From Patella vulgata (Eukaryota > Mollusca > Gastropoda > Patellidae): a stretch of DNA of 64,000 nt. Each line of letters begins with the position of its first letter. Position 1 is the first letter of the stretch. A model generated the notes under the pieces. The model was not told the origin of the DNA. It did not search any database and saw only the letters and a program-made list of their open reading frames with translations. The translations under genes were made by a program, and so were the position numbers. The stretch spans positions 34,119,540 through 34,183,539 of the forward strand of contig NC_065884.2 of NCBI RefSeq assembly GCF_932274485.2, written 5' to 3'. This document shows positions 33,648 to 47,335 of this stretch, one piece after another.

Positions 33648-36600
33648 CTAGACCTGCAAGCAGCACTGAACCGTCTTTCAGGAATCATACAGGAAGTGTG
33701 TCATACAATAGCCCATTTATCGAGCTACCAAACGATACTTTAGATGTTCTGATCCGGTCACACCCGACGGTGAAATCCCGATTGTTGCAATAGCACCGAT
33801 TTTTTTACCGTCTTTTTTTTTAAATATCGAATAATGTTTTGACTACTTCCTGTTTACGGATCATTATCGGGATAGATTTAACAAGTGGTATGGGAACTTA
33901 ACTTCCTGTACCAGAAGTTTCAGAAAGATCCATTGGACATTATACCATTAGAAGCAGATTTACAGATATAACGATTTTTCGACTTTTTTCAAAGATTGTG
34001 CCCCTTTTGGACCATTTATACTATATTGAGGCTTTTAAATTTGGATTCACACCATAGACCACCGTTAGGACTCGTTCAGAATAATCCATTCAGAAAGAAA
34101 ATTACAAGATCATTTTCAGTAATTTAAGGATTTTTCAACTTTTTTCCAAGATTGAGGTTCTTTTTGGACCACTTATATTATTTCAATGCTTTTATTTTTG
34201 GACTCACGCCATAGTCCACCGATAGGACTCTGAGTAAAAATTGTTTAAGAAAAAAATTATTTTACGTTTTCGAGAAAATGGCGTCTCAAAATGGTCCAAA
34301 ACGGAAAATACTAGATTTTCGGCGTACCATAATTTATTTTCTAGCCATCTAAATCGTATCATTCAGATGTCATATGATAGTCCATTAATGGGGCTATCCA
34401 GCAATACTTTAGCTTTTTTGGTCCGCTAACATCTGATGGAGAAATCAAGTTTTTCGCAAGAGCGCTATTTTTTAAAACCTTTTTTCTTCATTTTTTGAAT
34501 ACTTCCGGTATGGAGATTATTGTCGGGATAGTTTAAATAACCGGATTGGCTTATCAAATAGCCACAGGGCTATGTAATAATATATTACATTGTCTGATCA
34601 GATAAAATGTCCCTGGGAAATCCTATGTTCAATAGTGCCAAAAATAGAAAAATGTCAATATATCGAAAATTAAATTTAAATATTTCAATACATATTATAC
34701 ATCGTTAGAATCGTAATTAGGTCAGCTATCTGAATGTGTAACTTTTTTGTAAAAAATTGTTTAAATAATAAAGTAATAGAGCATTTTCCAAAATTTCACG
34801 ATTTTTCAACTTTTTTCGATTTTCAGTACGTTATTTTACCTATTCCAGACATTTCAATGTCTTATTGGATGGATTCATGCACAAGACTACCGGAGGGACT
34901 CTCGATAGGGAAAGTTTAAGAAAAATCCTTGAGCCATTTTCGAGATACAGGCGTCCAAAAACGCTCCAAATCAGAAAATACTTGATTTTCAGCTTGTCAT
35001 ATTTTGCTGCTTGGTCATAGTATCCGTATAAATTGGACATCATACGACAGTCCATTCCTCGGGCCACACAACGAAAGCTTAATTCGTTTAATCCATTGAT
35101 ACTGGACGGAGAAATCGAATTTTTCCCCAAAACACCCATTTTTTGCGTTTTTTTCTAAATATCTATCATTATTTCGACTACTTCCGGTTTCCGGATCGTT
35201 GTTGAAATTGCTTTATCCAGCGGTCTGACTATATAGCTTTATGTTCCATGACTTTCTTTCAGAACTATCGATTTATTCTTTCCCAAAAATATAAGGGTTG
35301 GGCAATGGGCAGAAAATTCGAAAAAATCGAAAAATAAAGGGCGATAACTCAGAATGAAAATTATATTTCTGGAATCGGATTGTCTTCAGGTATCCAAAAA
35401 TGTAGGTCAAATTTGAAAATTTTGAAAAATAACAAAAATTGTCTTTTAAACAAAATTTTTCATTTTTCGAAGGCTAGAAGTCAGCGAGGAAGTTTTTTTT
35501 TTAAAATTATCGAATATTTTTTTGACTACTTCCTGTTTACGGATCATTTTCGGGATAGATTTAACAAGTGGTATGGGAACTTAACTTCCTGTACCAGAAG
35601 TTTCAGAAAGATCCATTGGACAGTTTTACCTCCCTTAAATTATTAGAAGCAGATTTATAGATATAACGATTTTCGACTTTTTTCAAAGATTGTGGCCCGT
35701 TTGGAGCATTTATACTATATTGAGGTCTTTAAATTTGGATTCACACCATAGACCACCGTTAGGACTCTAAGTAACAGACGTTTAAGAAAGGAAATAGGAG
35801 AAGTTTTCGAAATAAAAGCGTCTGAATAGGCTCCAAAAATTTTGAACGGTAGCAATAAATCAAAAATCGGCTGTGATTTCGTCAATTCTTTACCTATTTT
35901 AAAACAATTCACATTTTTGGAAACCCTGAATCTTTTCCGAGACAATGGCTATCTCACATTGTCGTTCGAAATTTGAAAATACGTTGTTTAGGAGACAATT
36001 TTTGTAATTTTTCAAACTTTAGATGTTCTGATCCGATCACACCCGACGGTGAAATCCCGATTGTTGCAAGAGCACCGATTTTTTTACTGTCTTTTTTTTA
36101 AAATATCGAATATTTTTTTGACTACTTCCTGTTTACGGATCATTATCGGGATAGATTTAACAAGTGGTATGGGAACTTAACTTCCTGTACCAGAAGTTTC
36201 AGAAAGATCCATTGGACAGTTTTACCTCCCTTATACCATTAGAAGCAGATTTACAGATATAACGATTTGTCGACTTTTTTCAAAGATTGTGGCCCTTTTG
36301 GACCATTTATACGATATTGAGGCTTTTAAATTTGGATTCACACCATAGACCACCGTTAGGACTCTAAGTAACAGAAGTTTAAGAAAGGAAATAAGAGAAG
36401 TTTTCGAAATAAAAGCGTCTGAATAGGCTCAAAAAAAGAAAATAATAGATTTTCAGCGTTCCATTATATATTGCCTAACCCGCGAATTTTTACCATTTAG
36501 ATGTCATAAGATCTTCCATTGTTCGAACTATCCAATGACACTTTAGTTGTTTTGATTCGTTGGAATTTGGCGTAGTAATCACTTTTTCGCAGGATCTCCA

Positions 36601-37840
36601 TTTTTTTAATTTTTACGTTTTTTTTTTCTCAAAATATCGGAAGATTTTTCGACTACTTCCGGTTTTTGGATCATTGTCGGGATAGCTTTAACACGTTGTT
36701 TGGTTACCTTACCTTCTGTACAAGAAGTTTCAGAATAATCCATTCAGCTGTTTTCCAAAGAAAGAAAATTAGAAGATCATTTTCAGTAATCTAAGGATTT
36801 TTCAATTTTTTTCCAAGATTGAGGCTCTTTTTGGACAACTTATTTTATTTTAATGTTTTATTGTTGGACTCACGCCATAGCCCACCCATAGGACTATGTG
36901 TTAAAAAAGTGTAAGAAAAATCGGAGTTGTCGTTTTCGAGAAAAAGACGTCTAAAAGGCTCCAAAAACGGAAAATACTAGATTTTCGGCGTACCACAATT
37001 TATTTTCTAACCATCGAAATCGTACCATTGAGATGCCATATAATAGTCCATTAATGGGGCTATCCAAAGACACTTTACTTCTTTTGGTCCGGTAATATCT
37101 GACCGAGAAATCTAGCTTTTCGCAAGAGCGACAATTTTTTAACCTTTTTTTTTTCATTTTTTGAATACTTCCGGTATGGAGATTATTGTCGGAATAGTTT
37201 TAATAACCAGTTTGGGCAATTAAATAGCGGCAGGGCTCGGTAATGATATATTACATTATCTGATCAGATAAAATGACCCTGAGAAATCCTATGTTCAAAG
37301 GTGCCAAAAACGCAAAAATGTCAAAATATCGAAAATTAAATTTCAATAACTCAATACATATTATACATCGTTAGAATCGTAATTAGGTCAGCTATCCGAT
37401 GGAGATTATTGTCGGGATAGTTTTAATAACCGGATTGGCTTATCAAATAGCCACAGGGCTATGTAATAATATATTACATTGTCTGATCAGATAAAATGTC
37501 CCTGGGAAATCCTATGTTCAATAGTGCCAAAAATGCAAAAATGTCAATATATCGAAAATTAAATTTAAATATTTCAATACATATTATACATCGTTAGAAT
37601 CGTAATTAGGTCAGCTATCTGAATGTGTAACTTTTTTTGTAAAAATTTGTTTAAATAATAAAGTAATAGAGCATTTTGCAAAATTTCACGATTTTTCGAC
37701 TTTTTTCGATTTTCAGTCCCTTTTTTATAGTATTCCAGACATTTCAAAGTCTTATTGGATGGCATAATTCACAAGACTATCGAATGGACTCTCGATAGAG
37801 AAAGTTAAAAAAAAAGTTGCTGTTAAGATTTCGAGATACA
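33648..37840 (+). repeat. Family A block, mosaic
   Basis: Left terminus CTAGACCTGCAAGCAGC directly after the hairpin units. Monomers have cores near 33845 (ACTTCCTGT), 34500, 35178, 36656 and 37167. There are internal seams: at about 35490 a right flank jumps back into a monomer; 35840-36018 is an inverted piece of A right flank; near 37177-37620 a ~223-bp segment is repeated with divergence. The block ends near 37840 without a right flank. No coding region. Confidence 0.72.
35840..36018 (-). repeat. Inverted A right-flank patch
   Basis: On the minus strand this reads as the A right flank of 24893-25106, including the private GCTACCGTTCAAAA variant and the GGTTTCCAAAAATGTG stretch, with roughly 30 bp missing in the middle. 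It lies inside plus-strand A monomer sequence, so it was copied or inserted in inverse orientation. Confidence 0.75.
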
Positions 37841-38092
37841 GGGTTATAAACATACATGTCAAGTTTCATCAAAATCTTTCAAGTCAGCTGAAATCAAACA
37901 AATTTTACAATGTAGGTAGTGAAAACAAAATGTTATGTTAAGCGTTGTTCGAGGGTGGGGTGGGTGCATAAAACTCCAAATGCAAAGGGTTATTTTTCGA
38001 GCACACCAATATGCACACAGGATTTCGATTTTTCGTCCTACCCAAAAAACTGCACGCAAAGAACCACGGACAAAGGGAGAGAGCGGGGACCT

Positions 38093-38360
38093 CTGTTTTG
38101 CATACCATCCATGCGACTAGGCACTAATCCTTGTACCATGGACGAGGTGACGGGCGTTTTTCGTCCCATCGAAACGACTAGACACAGATCCTTGCTAGGC
38201 CTTCCATACTTCACCACTGCCAACGGGGAACCACTTTGACCTCGGGTTTTCGTACCATCCGAACGACTAGACACTAATCCTTGCAAGGCCTTCCGTTCTG
38301 TACAAATGAGCCACACTGGCCTCGTTTTGTCGTAACATACAAACGACTAGACAATGTTTC
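38093..38360 (+). repeat. Minisatellite in segment C
   Basis: Four imperfect units marked by CGACTAG at about 38114, 38174, 38264 and 38344 (spacing about 60-90), each with CATCC/CATCG before it and usually ATCCTTG after. The corresponding array in the second copy is about 55038-55290. Confidence 0.7.
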
Positions 38361-38815
38361 ATGTTCGCGTGAGTGGGTTGGCAGCAGTATTGATATGTAC
38401 ATGATAGTGACACGAGAAGGAGGGGGGGGGGGAGCAGTGTGTACACAAATCACACAAATCAGAGCTTTGTAATACACGCATATACTTGATATACTAAATA
38501 CACAAATGGCTGAATTTCGAGACATTTCTGCCACTCTTTAAACACATAATGAGAACACTGCATTAATTTCTATATATCAATAAAATATGCCTCAGACCCA
38601 TTGTATCATATATGATACACTAAATTTCGACATTGATTTTCAGAAAAAATATATTGTTTATTTTTAAATTTGAATTAGACTAGTAACAAAATATATTTTC
38701 TGGCAACAAATAGCATATAAATAAAAATAGATTTACTTTCTGATTATTTTTTTTAAATGAAATCATTCCAGGGCTTTTATTGACATTTCAGAAAATGTAG
38801 AGTTGGTCCCATGCA

Positions 38816-38991
38816 CTTGAGGCCAGGGTCCTAGAAGTTGTACAGCTGCACCTGGTGACCGATATTTATTTAACGGGGAATAAGTGATAATTCATATTAT
38901 AACAGTAAATAATTAAAATATCCCATAGGGATTATAATAATATGTATATCATGTAGGTGTGCATATCTGATATGCTGGGTATTACAGGGTT
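38816..38991 (+). repeat. Block D, copy 2 (long form)
   Basis: As copy 1 but with an extra ~20 bp holding the perfect palindrome GCATATC-T-GATATGC. Long forms are at 38816, 55761 and 61893; the others are short. Confidence 0.8.
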
Positions 38992-39241
38992 AAAATTGTG
39001 ACTTTGTAAATAGGCCCGTTCCTTGCATTTAGTTTTAGAGTTAGGAGTGCTAAAATTGAGAGAGCGAAATGGTGTTGATCGACCACTCGACACAAACTAG
39101 GTCATTTCGGGACTAACGTATGGTTCAATTTTATTTCAATAATTCGCATGCGCGTAGGGGTCTAGCAGTGGGAGGAAACCGGGTGATCCTGAAATAACAC
39201 ACAGGTTGGACGGGCGACCTACTCCTTCTCACGTACGGAAA

Positions 39242-41000
39242 GATGCCCCAGCAGTCAAAATAGGTCAAAATAGGCGATTTCGGTTTCTAGTGTCGAAACA
39301 TCGTTGCGGTCATTTTAAAAAATTGTCTTTTAAGGATAATGTGTATAGTACTAATACCTATCACATACGGAAGAGGCGATAACATCTCTTAGCATTTGCA
39401 ATTTCAAAGTTAATTAAAACCAATATTAAATTCCGAAAATCGTTTTTTTGCTAAAACTCCTTTTTTTTTAATGTGATCAAAATGGGGGTAAAGCACAGAG
39501 TCCGGGGTGGAAATGGGCGTATTGTGTCCAAATTTCATGTTTTTCGGACAATCGGTGCCGGTGTCACGGCGAAATTCCACTTTTTTCCCCTCATGGAAGC
39601 CGTAAATTGACTTGAGGCCAGTGTCCTTGAAATTGTACAGCTGCACCCGGTGACCGATATTTATTTAACGGGGAATAAATGATAATTCATATTATAGCAG
39701 TAAATAATTAAAATATTTCATAGGGATTATAATAATATGTATATCATGTCTGGGTATTACAGGGTTAAAACCAATATTAAATTCCGAAAATCGTTTTTTT
39801 GCTAAAACTCTTTTTTTTTAATGGGATCAAAATGGGGGTAAAGCACAGAAATTCTACATTTTTCCCCTCATGGAAGCCGTAAATTGACTTAAAAAAAACG
39901 ACGAAAGGCAGGTGACAAGAACAAACGACTTGAACGAATGCAGGTATCACCTTGAAATTTTCAGGGTACCTAGGTACCAACGTGAAAAGTTGCTCGCCGG
40001 AATTTAGTACTCATGGTACCGTTGGTTCCTGTGTAGCGCATGCGCGAATTCAAAACCAGCTAAACTCGAAAACAACCTTGTCGTCACGGAAAACATCAAA
40101 GGAGAAATTCGAATTTTTGAAATATTCAAATACCAAACACTCGACCATGATCCAGGCTATAATGAAATGTAATAATTTCGGTAATAGGAGACACATTCTC
40201 TAAGTCACGACCAATTGTGTATGTTTTCAAGCCCATTAATGTGGATTTTTCACTATTTTTCATGTTCAATTCAAAATGGCGTCCATCAGTTGACTAAATC
40301 AAAATAATTCTACTGCCGCCTACATTTTATGGGCTTTCCTTTATGGATTTGGAAAATATAATCCCCTTGTCTGTGAGTAAAATAACAAAAAAGCCTTAGC
40401 GATATTTCACATTTCAAGATGGTGGCACTTCCGGTTCGGGCTATAAACTCCATTTTTTGTGTACGAATCAGTCGTGTCGTAGCTAGTAAAGAAATACAAT
40501 TTCAAGGCAATCGGACCTATATTTCGTCGATTTTTTGGAAAACTTTGATCTTTAATTTCATCAAGGGGAGATAATACAGAAAATTTCAAATGACATTTTT
40601 CAAGTGGCGTCCGTAAGATCAACTTACATACTTAATTTCATGAAAATCGTGCAACTATTAAAGAAGTTGTCAAGTTGATTTTAACTTCCGGTTCGAAATC
40701 ACAGCGACGAATTTTTGAAATTCGAAAATCCGAAATAGCAGATTTGAAGTAAATGATTCAAGGTACTCAAAGAATTTTTTGTTAGTAAAATAGGTCAAAA
40801 AGTCACAAAGTTACAGCAATGTAGGTCAAATGCATTCGTTCGTAAAATTCGGTGATTTCGGATGTGTAAAACGTTTTGAAAACATACCTATTCCAAAGCC
40901 ACTACCAATTCTTAGGGGGGTAGGTCAAAGTTTCAGAAAGATCCCACGGTTAGATTCTGAGATATAAGATTTGCAGGAAAAACACAAAAAAAAATAATAA
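39242..41000 (+). repeat. Family B right part
   Basis: Enters B at GATGCCCCAGCAGTC, passes block D (39611-39766) with its flanking ~200-bp repeats, GCGCATGCGC at 40036, AAGATGGTGGCACTTCCGG near 40418, AAGGGGAGATAATACAG near 40564 and a short G-run near 40915, and ends in A-rich sequence with AATAATAA at 41000. It has no left terminus of its own. Confidence 0.8.
39611..39766 (+). repeat. Block D, copy 3 (short form)
   Basis: CTTGAGGCCAGTGTCC to TATTACAGGGTT, between two copies of the ~200-bp B segment. Confidence 0.8.
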
Positions 41001-41329
41001 CTAGATCTGCATAGCAGATATGAAAGCTTTCATATTAACTGCAAAGGGGGTTATTAGAATCTATTGAAACAATAAATATAAATGTCATTAGGTATCTGAA
41101 AAATTACATTTACCTTATGAACAAAATGGGAAAAATACAAAACAAAAATTGTCGACTTGTGGCTACCATCCAAGGCATATTTAGAAAACCATATATTATA
41201 TACAGAGTACGCAGGACAGGAATTAGTTATGCTTCAATGTAAACCGGCCCATTTCTTGCCTTTAGTTTTAGAGTTAGGTGTGATTTTCAAAGGATTCAAT
41301 CGGAAATCGCTGAAAATCAATTGGCTTCT

Positions 41330-41999
41330 TCATCTCATGACCTTAAACACTGTATAAATTTAAATCGGATATTGAATTTAGCCTCTAGAGCGTCCACAAG
41401 ATTTTTTAAAGTGATCAAGGGCAATAACCCTGACGGTAATTATCGGAAATGGCAGTAAATATCAGATATCGCTGAAAATCAATACTATAGGAATCTTCGT
41501 GTCATGACCTTAAACACTGCGCATAAATTTAAAGTCAATCGGATATTAACTTTGGCCTCTAGAGCGTCCACAAGATATTTTGAAGTGATCAGGGGCCACA
41601 ACTCTGGCAGTAAATATCAGATATCGCTGAAAATCAATCGCCTACTTCGTCTCATGACCTTAACCACTGTGTATAAATTTAAAGTCAATCGGACATTAAC
41701 TTTGGCCTCTAGAGCATCCACAAGATTTTTTTAAAGTAATGAAGGGCCATAACTCTGACAGTAATTATCGGAAACCGCCGAAAATCAATTGGCTTCTTCA
41801 TATCATGACCTTAAACACTGTGTATAAATTTAAAGTCAATCGGATACTAAATTTAGCCTGTAAAGCGTCCACAAGATTTTTTCAAGTGATCAAGGGCCAT
41901 AACTCTGACAGTAATTATCGGAAATCGCTGAAAATCAGTAGGCTTCTTCGTCTCATGACCTTAAACACTGTGTATAAATTTAAAGTAATCGGATATTAA
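41330..41999 (+). repeat. B core tandem repeats in element 3
   Basis: TCATGACCTTAA anchors near 41336, 41502, 41652, 41802 and 41954. Each unit has the AAGGGCNATAAC motif and the AAATTTAAAGTCAATCG block. Confidence 0.85.
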
Positions 42000-42159
42000 C
42001 TTTAGCCGGCCGGACGTGGGCGATGACAATATACGACCACATTTCAATGTGGGCGTATAAAATTAACTGCATGCATATAATATTTAATATATGATAAAGT
42101 CAAAATAGTCGATTTCGGTTTTTAGTGTTGCGGTCATTTTAAAAAAATGTCTTTTAAGG

Positions 42160-44369
42160 ACAATGTGTATAGTACTAATAGCAATCACATACGGAAGAAG
42201 CGATAAGATCCCTTTGCATTTGCAATTTCAAAATTAATTAAAACCAAATTTAAATTCCGAAAATCTTTTTTTTTGTTGCTAAAACTCTTTTTTTTTAATC
42301 GGATCAAAATGGGAGTAAGGCACAGAGTTCGGGGTGGTAATGGGCGTATTGTGTCCAAATTTCATGGTTTTCGGACAATCGGCGCCGGTGTCGTGGCGAA
42401 ATTCCACTTTTTTCGCCCTTACTAAAGCCGTAAATGGCGGAAAACTCGAACGGCAGGAACCGTGTGAAGAACAAACGACCTGAACGAATGCAGGTATCGA
42501 CTTGAATTTTTCAGGGCTCCTAGGTACCAAGATGAAAAGTTCTTCGCCGGAATTTGGTAGTCATGGTACCTTTGGTTCCAGCGTGGCGCATGCGCGAAAT
42601 AAAAGGAAATTATGGTGGATTTTGGGTATATTTCGGAGTGGTTTGGTAGATGACGGTGGATCGGGGACTCAGATGGATCTAACATGGCGACCATAATCAC
42701 TTTGAAGAATGAGCAAATTTTCCAGACCGGGTTGATTTGCTCTGCCCAGGCAACGTTCCTGTGGTCCGATTGCCTTCAAATTTGCACAGAATGTACCTTG
42801 GAATTCTAGTTATCACATATTAAAAATAGAAGAGTGTGGAATTCAGAGAACGTTCAAAATAAATTCAAAACCCACCCCTAACCATCAAAGTTTTTTTGCT
42901 TAAAAAATTGCCGTATTTTATCGAATTTTTATTGTTCTTGATATCTGAACATTTTCTCATTTTAATATGTGATAAGTATCATCGAGGCGCAGCCAACCAA
43001 TAGAAATTCCAGAGATTTGGACCACCAGAAGGATGCCTCAGCAGTCAAAAAAGGTCAAAATAGGCGATTTCGGTTTCTAGTGTCGATATATCGTTATGGT
43101 CATTTTAAAAAATTGTCTTTTAAGGATAATGTGTATAGTACCAATACCTATCACATACGGAAGAGGCGATAAAATTTTTTTGCATTTGCAATTTCAAAAT
43201 TAATTAAAACCAATATTAAATTCCGAAAATCGTTTTTTTGCTTAAACCTTTTTTTTTTAATCGGATCAAAATGGGAGTAAGGCACAGAATCCGAGATGGT
43301 AATGGGCGTATTGTGTCCAAATTTCATGGTTTTCGGACAATCGGCGCCGGTGTCGTGGCGAAATTCCTCTTTTTTCGCCCTTACTGAAGCCGTAAATGGC
43401 GGAAAAAGCTGAATGGCAGGAACCATGTGAAGAACAAACGACTTGAACGAATGCAGATATCGCCTTGAATTTTTCAGGGCACCTAGGTACCAACGTGAAA
43501 AGTTCATCGCCGGAATTTGGTAGTCATGGTACCTTTAGTTCCAGCGCGGCACTTGCGCGACGTCAAAAGAAATTATGGTCGATTTTGGGATTTTGGGTAT
43601 ATTTCGGAGTGGTTTGGTAGGTGACGGTGTATCTAATATGGCGGTCATAACACAATATTATAATAACTTTGAAGAATGAGCAAATTTTCTCGACCGGGTT
43701 GATTTGCTCTGTCCAGGCAACGTTCCTGTGGTCCGATTGCCTTGAAATTTGCACAGAATATATCTTGGGATTCTAGCTATCACATATTAAAAATAGAAGA
43801 GTGTGGGATTCCGAGAACGTTCAAAATAAATTCAAAACCCACCCCAATCATCAAAGTTTTTTTGCATAAAAAATTGCCGTATTTTATCGAATTTTTATTG
43901 TTCTTGATATCTGAACATTTTCTCATTTTAATATGTGATAAGTATCATCGAGGCGCAGCCAACCGCTAGAAATTCCAGAGATTTGGACCACCGGAAGGAT
44001 GCCTCAGCAGTCAAAAAAGGTCAAAATAGGCGATTTCGGTTTCTAGTGTCGATACATCGTTACGGTCATTTTAAAAAATTGTCTTTTAAGGATAATGTGT
44101 ATAGTACCAATACCTATCACATACGGAAGAGGCGATAAAATATCTTTGCATTTGCAATTTCAAAATTAATTAAAACCAATAATAAATTCCGAAAATTGTT
44201 TTTTTGCTAAAACTCTTTTTTTTTAATCGGATCAAAATGGAAGTAAGGCACAGAGTCCGGGGTGGTAATGGGCGTAATGTGTCCAAATTTCATGGTTTTC
44301 GGACAATCGGTGCCGGTGTCACGTTGAAATTCCACTTTTTTCCCCTCATGGAAGCCGTAAATTGACTTG
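42160..44369 (+). repeat. B long tandem tier in element 3
   Basis: Anchors (G)ATAATGTGTATAGTAC at 42160, 43125 and 44091, i.e. units of about 965. The first has an exact GCGCATGCGC at 42586; in the second this site has decayed (GGCACTTGCGCG near 43549). Confidence 0.85.
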
Positions 44370-44926
44370 GAAAAAAAAACCTTAGCGATATTTCACATTT
44401 CAAGATGGTGGCACTTCCGGTTGGGGCTACAAACTCCATTTTTTGTGTACGAATCAGTAGTGTCGTAGCTAGTAAAGAAATACAATTTCAAGGCAATCGG
44501 ACCTATATTTCGTCGATTTTTTTGAAAAAATTTGATCCTTAATTTCATCAAGGGGAGATAATACAGAAAATTTCTAATGGCATTTTTCAACTTGTATTGG
44601 TAAGATCTACTTACATTCTTAATTTCATGATAATCGTACAACTATTAAAGAAGTTGTCAAGTTGATTTTAACTTCCGGTTCGAAATCACAGCGACGAATT
44701 TTCGAATTTCGAAAATCCGAAATTGCAGATTTGAAGTAAATGATTCAAGGTACTCAAAGAATTTGTTTTTAGTAAAATAGATCAAAAAGTCAGAAAGTTA
44801 CAGCAATGTAGGTCAAATGCATTCGTTCGTAAAATTCGGTGATTTCGGATGTGTAAAACGTTTTGAAAACATACCTATTCCAAAGCCACCACGGTTAGAT
44901 TCTGAGATATAAGATTTGCAATAAAA

Positions 44927-44959
<33 letters not shown>

Positions 44960-47325
44960 AATAATAACTAGATCTCCATAGCAGATATGAAAGCTTTCAT
45001 ATTAACTGCAAATGGGGTTTATTAGAATCTATTGAAACAATAAGTATAAATGTCATCAGGTATCTGAAAAATTACATTTACCTTATGAACAAAATGGGAA
45101 AAATACAAAACAAAAATTGTCGACTCGTGGCTACCATCCAAGGCATATTTAGAAAACCGTATATTATATACAGAGTACGCAGGCCCGTTTCTTGCCTTTA
45201 GTTTTAGAGTTAGGTGTGATTTTCAAAGGATTCAATCGGAAATCGATGAAAATCAATTGGCTTCTTTAAAGTCAATCGGATATTGAATTTAGCCTCTAGA
45301 GCGTCCACAAGATTTTTTAAAGTGATCAAGGGCAATAACTCTGACGGTAATTATCGGAAATGGCAGTAAATATCAGATATCGCTGAAAATCAATACTGTA
45401 GGCATCTTCGTGTCATGACCTTAAACACTGCTCTTAAATTTAAAGTCAATCGGATATTAACTTTGGCCTCTAGAGCGTCAACAAGATATTTTGAAGTGAT
45501 CAGGGGTCACATCTCTGGCAGTAAATATCAGATATCGCTGAAAATCAATCGCCTACTTCGTCTCATGACCTTTTGAAGTGATCAGGGGTCACATCTCTGG
45601 CAGTAAATATCAGATATCGCTGAAAATCAATCGCCTACTTCGTCTCATGACCTTAACCGCTGTGTATAAATTTAAAGTCAATCGGCCTCTAGAGCATCCA
45701 CAAGATTTTTTTTAAATGATGAAGGGCCATAACTCTGACAGTAATTATCGGAAATCGCTGAAAATCAATTGGCTTCTTCATCTCATGACCTTAAACACTG
45801 TGTATAAATTTAAAGTCAATCGGATATTGAATTTAACCTCTAGAGCGTTCACAAGATTTTTTGAAGTGGTCAAGGACCATAATTCTGACAGTAATTATCG
45901 GAAATCGCTGAAAATCAATAGGCTTCTTCGTCTCATGACCTTAAACACTGTGTATAAATTTAAAGTAATCGGATATTAACTTTAGCCGTCCGGACGGCGG
46001 CGACGACAATATACGACCACATTTCAATGTGGGCGTATAAAAATTAACGGATGGCATATAATATTTGATGTATGATAAAGTCAAAATAGTCGATTTCGGT
46101 TTTTGGTGTTGCGCTCATTTTAAAAAAAATGTCTTTTACGGATAATGTGTATAGTACTAAAAGCGAAATTCCACTTTTTTCGCCCTTACAGAAGCCGTAA
46201 ATGGAAAAAAACGAACGGCAGGAACCGTGTCAAGAACAAACGACCTGAACGAATGCAGGTATCGCCTTGAAGTTTTCAGTGCACCTAGGTTCCAACGTGA
46301 AAAGTTCCTCGCCGGAATTTGGTAGTCAACGTACCTTTGGTTCCAGCGTGGCGCATGCGCGAATTAAAAAGAAATTACGGTCGATTTTGGGATTTTGGGA
46401 TTTTGGGTATATTTCGGAGTGGTTTGGTAGGTGACGGTGGATCAGGGACTCAGATTGATCTAACATGGCGATCATAACACAACATGATAATCAATTTGAA
46501 GTATGAGTAAATTTTCGCGACCCAGGCAACGTTCCTGTGCTCCGATTGCCTTCAAATTTGCACAGAATGTACCTTGGGATTCTAGCTATCACATATAAAA
46601 AATAGAAGAGTGTTGGATTCCGAGAACGTTCAAAATAAATTCCAAACCCACCCCCAACCATCAAAGTTTTTTTGCTTAAAAAAATTGCCGTATTTTATCG
46701 AATTTTTATTGTTCTTGATATCTGAACATTTTCTCATTTTAATATGTGATAAGTTTCATCGCGGCGCAGCCAACCGCTAGAAATTCCAGAGATTTGGACC
46801 ACCGGAAGGATGCCTCAGCAGTCAAAAAAGGTCAAAATAGGCGATTTCGGTTTCTAGTGTCGATACATCGTTACGGTCATTTTAAAAAATTGTCTTTTAA
46901 GGATAATGTGTATAGTACCAATACCTATCACATAAGGAAGAGGCGATAAAATCTCTTTGCATTTGCAATTTCAAAATTAATTAAAACCAATATTAAATTC
47001 CGAAAATCGGCTTTTTGCTAAAACTCTTTTTTTTAAATCGGATCAAAATGGGAGTAAGGCACAGAGTCCGGGGTGGTAATGGGCGTATTCTTTCCAAATT
47101 TCATGGTTTTCGGACAAATGGCGCCGGTGTCGTGGCGGAATTCCTCTTTTTTCGCCCTTACTGAAGCCGTAAATCGCGGAAAAAACCGAACGGCAGGAAA
47201 CATGTGAAGAACAAACGACCTGAACGAATGCAGGTATCGCCTTGAATTTTTCAGGGCACCTAGGTACCAACGTGAAAAGTTCCTCGCCGGAATTTGGTAG
47301 TCATGGTACCTTTGGTTCCAGCGCG

Positions 47326-47335
47326 GCGCATGCGC
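47326..47335. promoter_or_regulatory. NRF1-like palindrome GCGCATGCGC (one of 13 exact copies)
   Basis: Exact GCGCATGCGC occurs at 26809, 28149, 30020, 32460, 40036, 42586, 46351, 47326, 51357, 57148, 59877, 60846 and 62370, always in the same B context after GGTTCCAGCG or GGTTCCTATG-like sequence; two more sites are worn (about 43549, 50382). It equals the core of the animal NRF1 binding consensus. Whether any factor binds here is unknown. Confidence 0.55.

Larger units (their letters stand above)
37841..39241 (+). repeat. Segment C, copy 1
   Basis: About 1.4 kb that is neither A nor B core, repeated at 54736-56187. It contains a short minisatellite (38093-38360) of units around CGACTAGACACTAATCCTTG, a G-run (38421-38432), an 18-bp perfect palindrome TGTATCATATATGATACA (38602-38619), block D (38816-38991) and a worn GTGGGAGGAAACCGGGTGA motif near 39168. 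A 106-codon open frame at 37919-38239 matches no domain I know; the other copy differs in frame. I do not call a gene. Confidence 0.75.
41001..44967 (+). repeat. Family B composite element 3 (full length)
   Basis: Left terminus CTAGATCTGCATAGCAGAT; spacer; ~150-bp core repeats (41330-41999); a CpG-bearing linker with GCCGGCCGGACG near 42006 and the small hairpin CCACATT-TC-AATGTGG (42037-42052); two ~965-bp units (42160-44090) plus part of a third; the right flank from about 44370; then A-rich sequence and (AAT)n. About 3.97 kb. It shares private variants with the element at 58325 (for example GCCTGTAAAGCG in the cores), so the two are closest relatives. Confidence 0.85.

Noticed and set aside
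37919-38239. 106-codon open frame in segment C
   Set aside because: The second copy of the segment has a different frame structure and the frame runs over a minisatellite.
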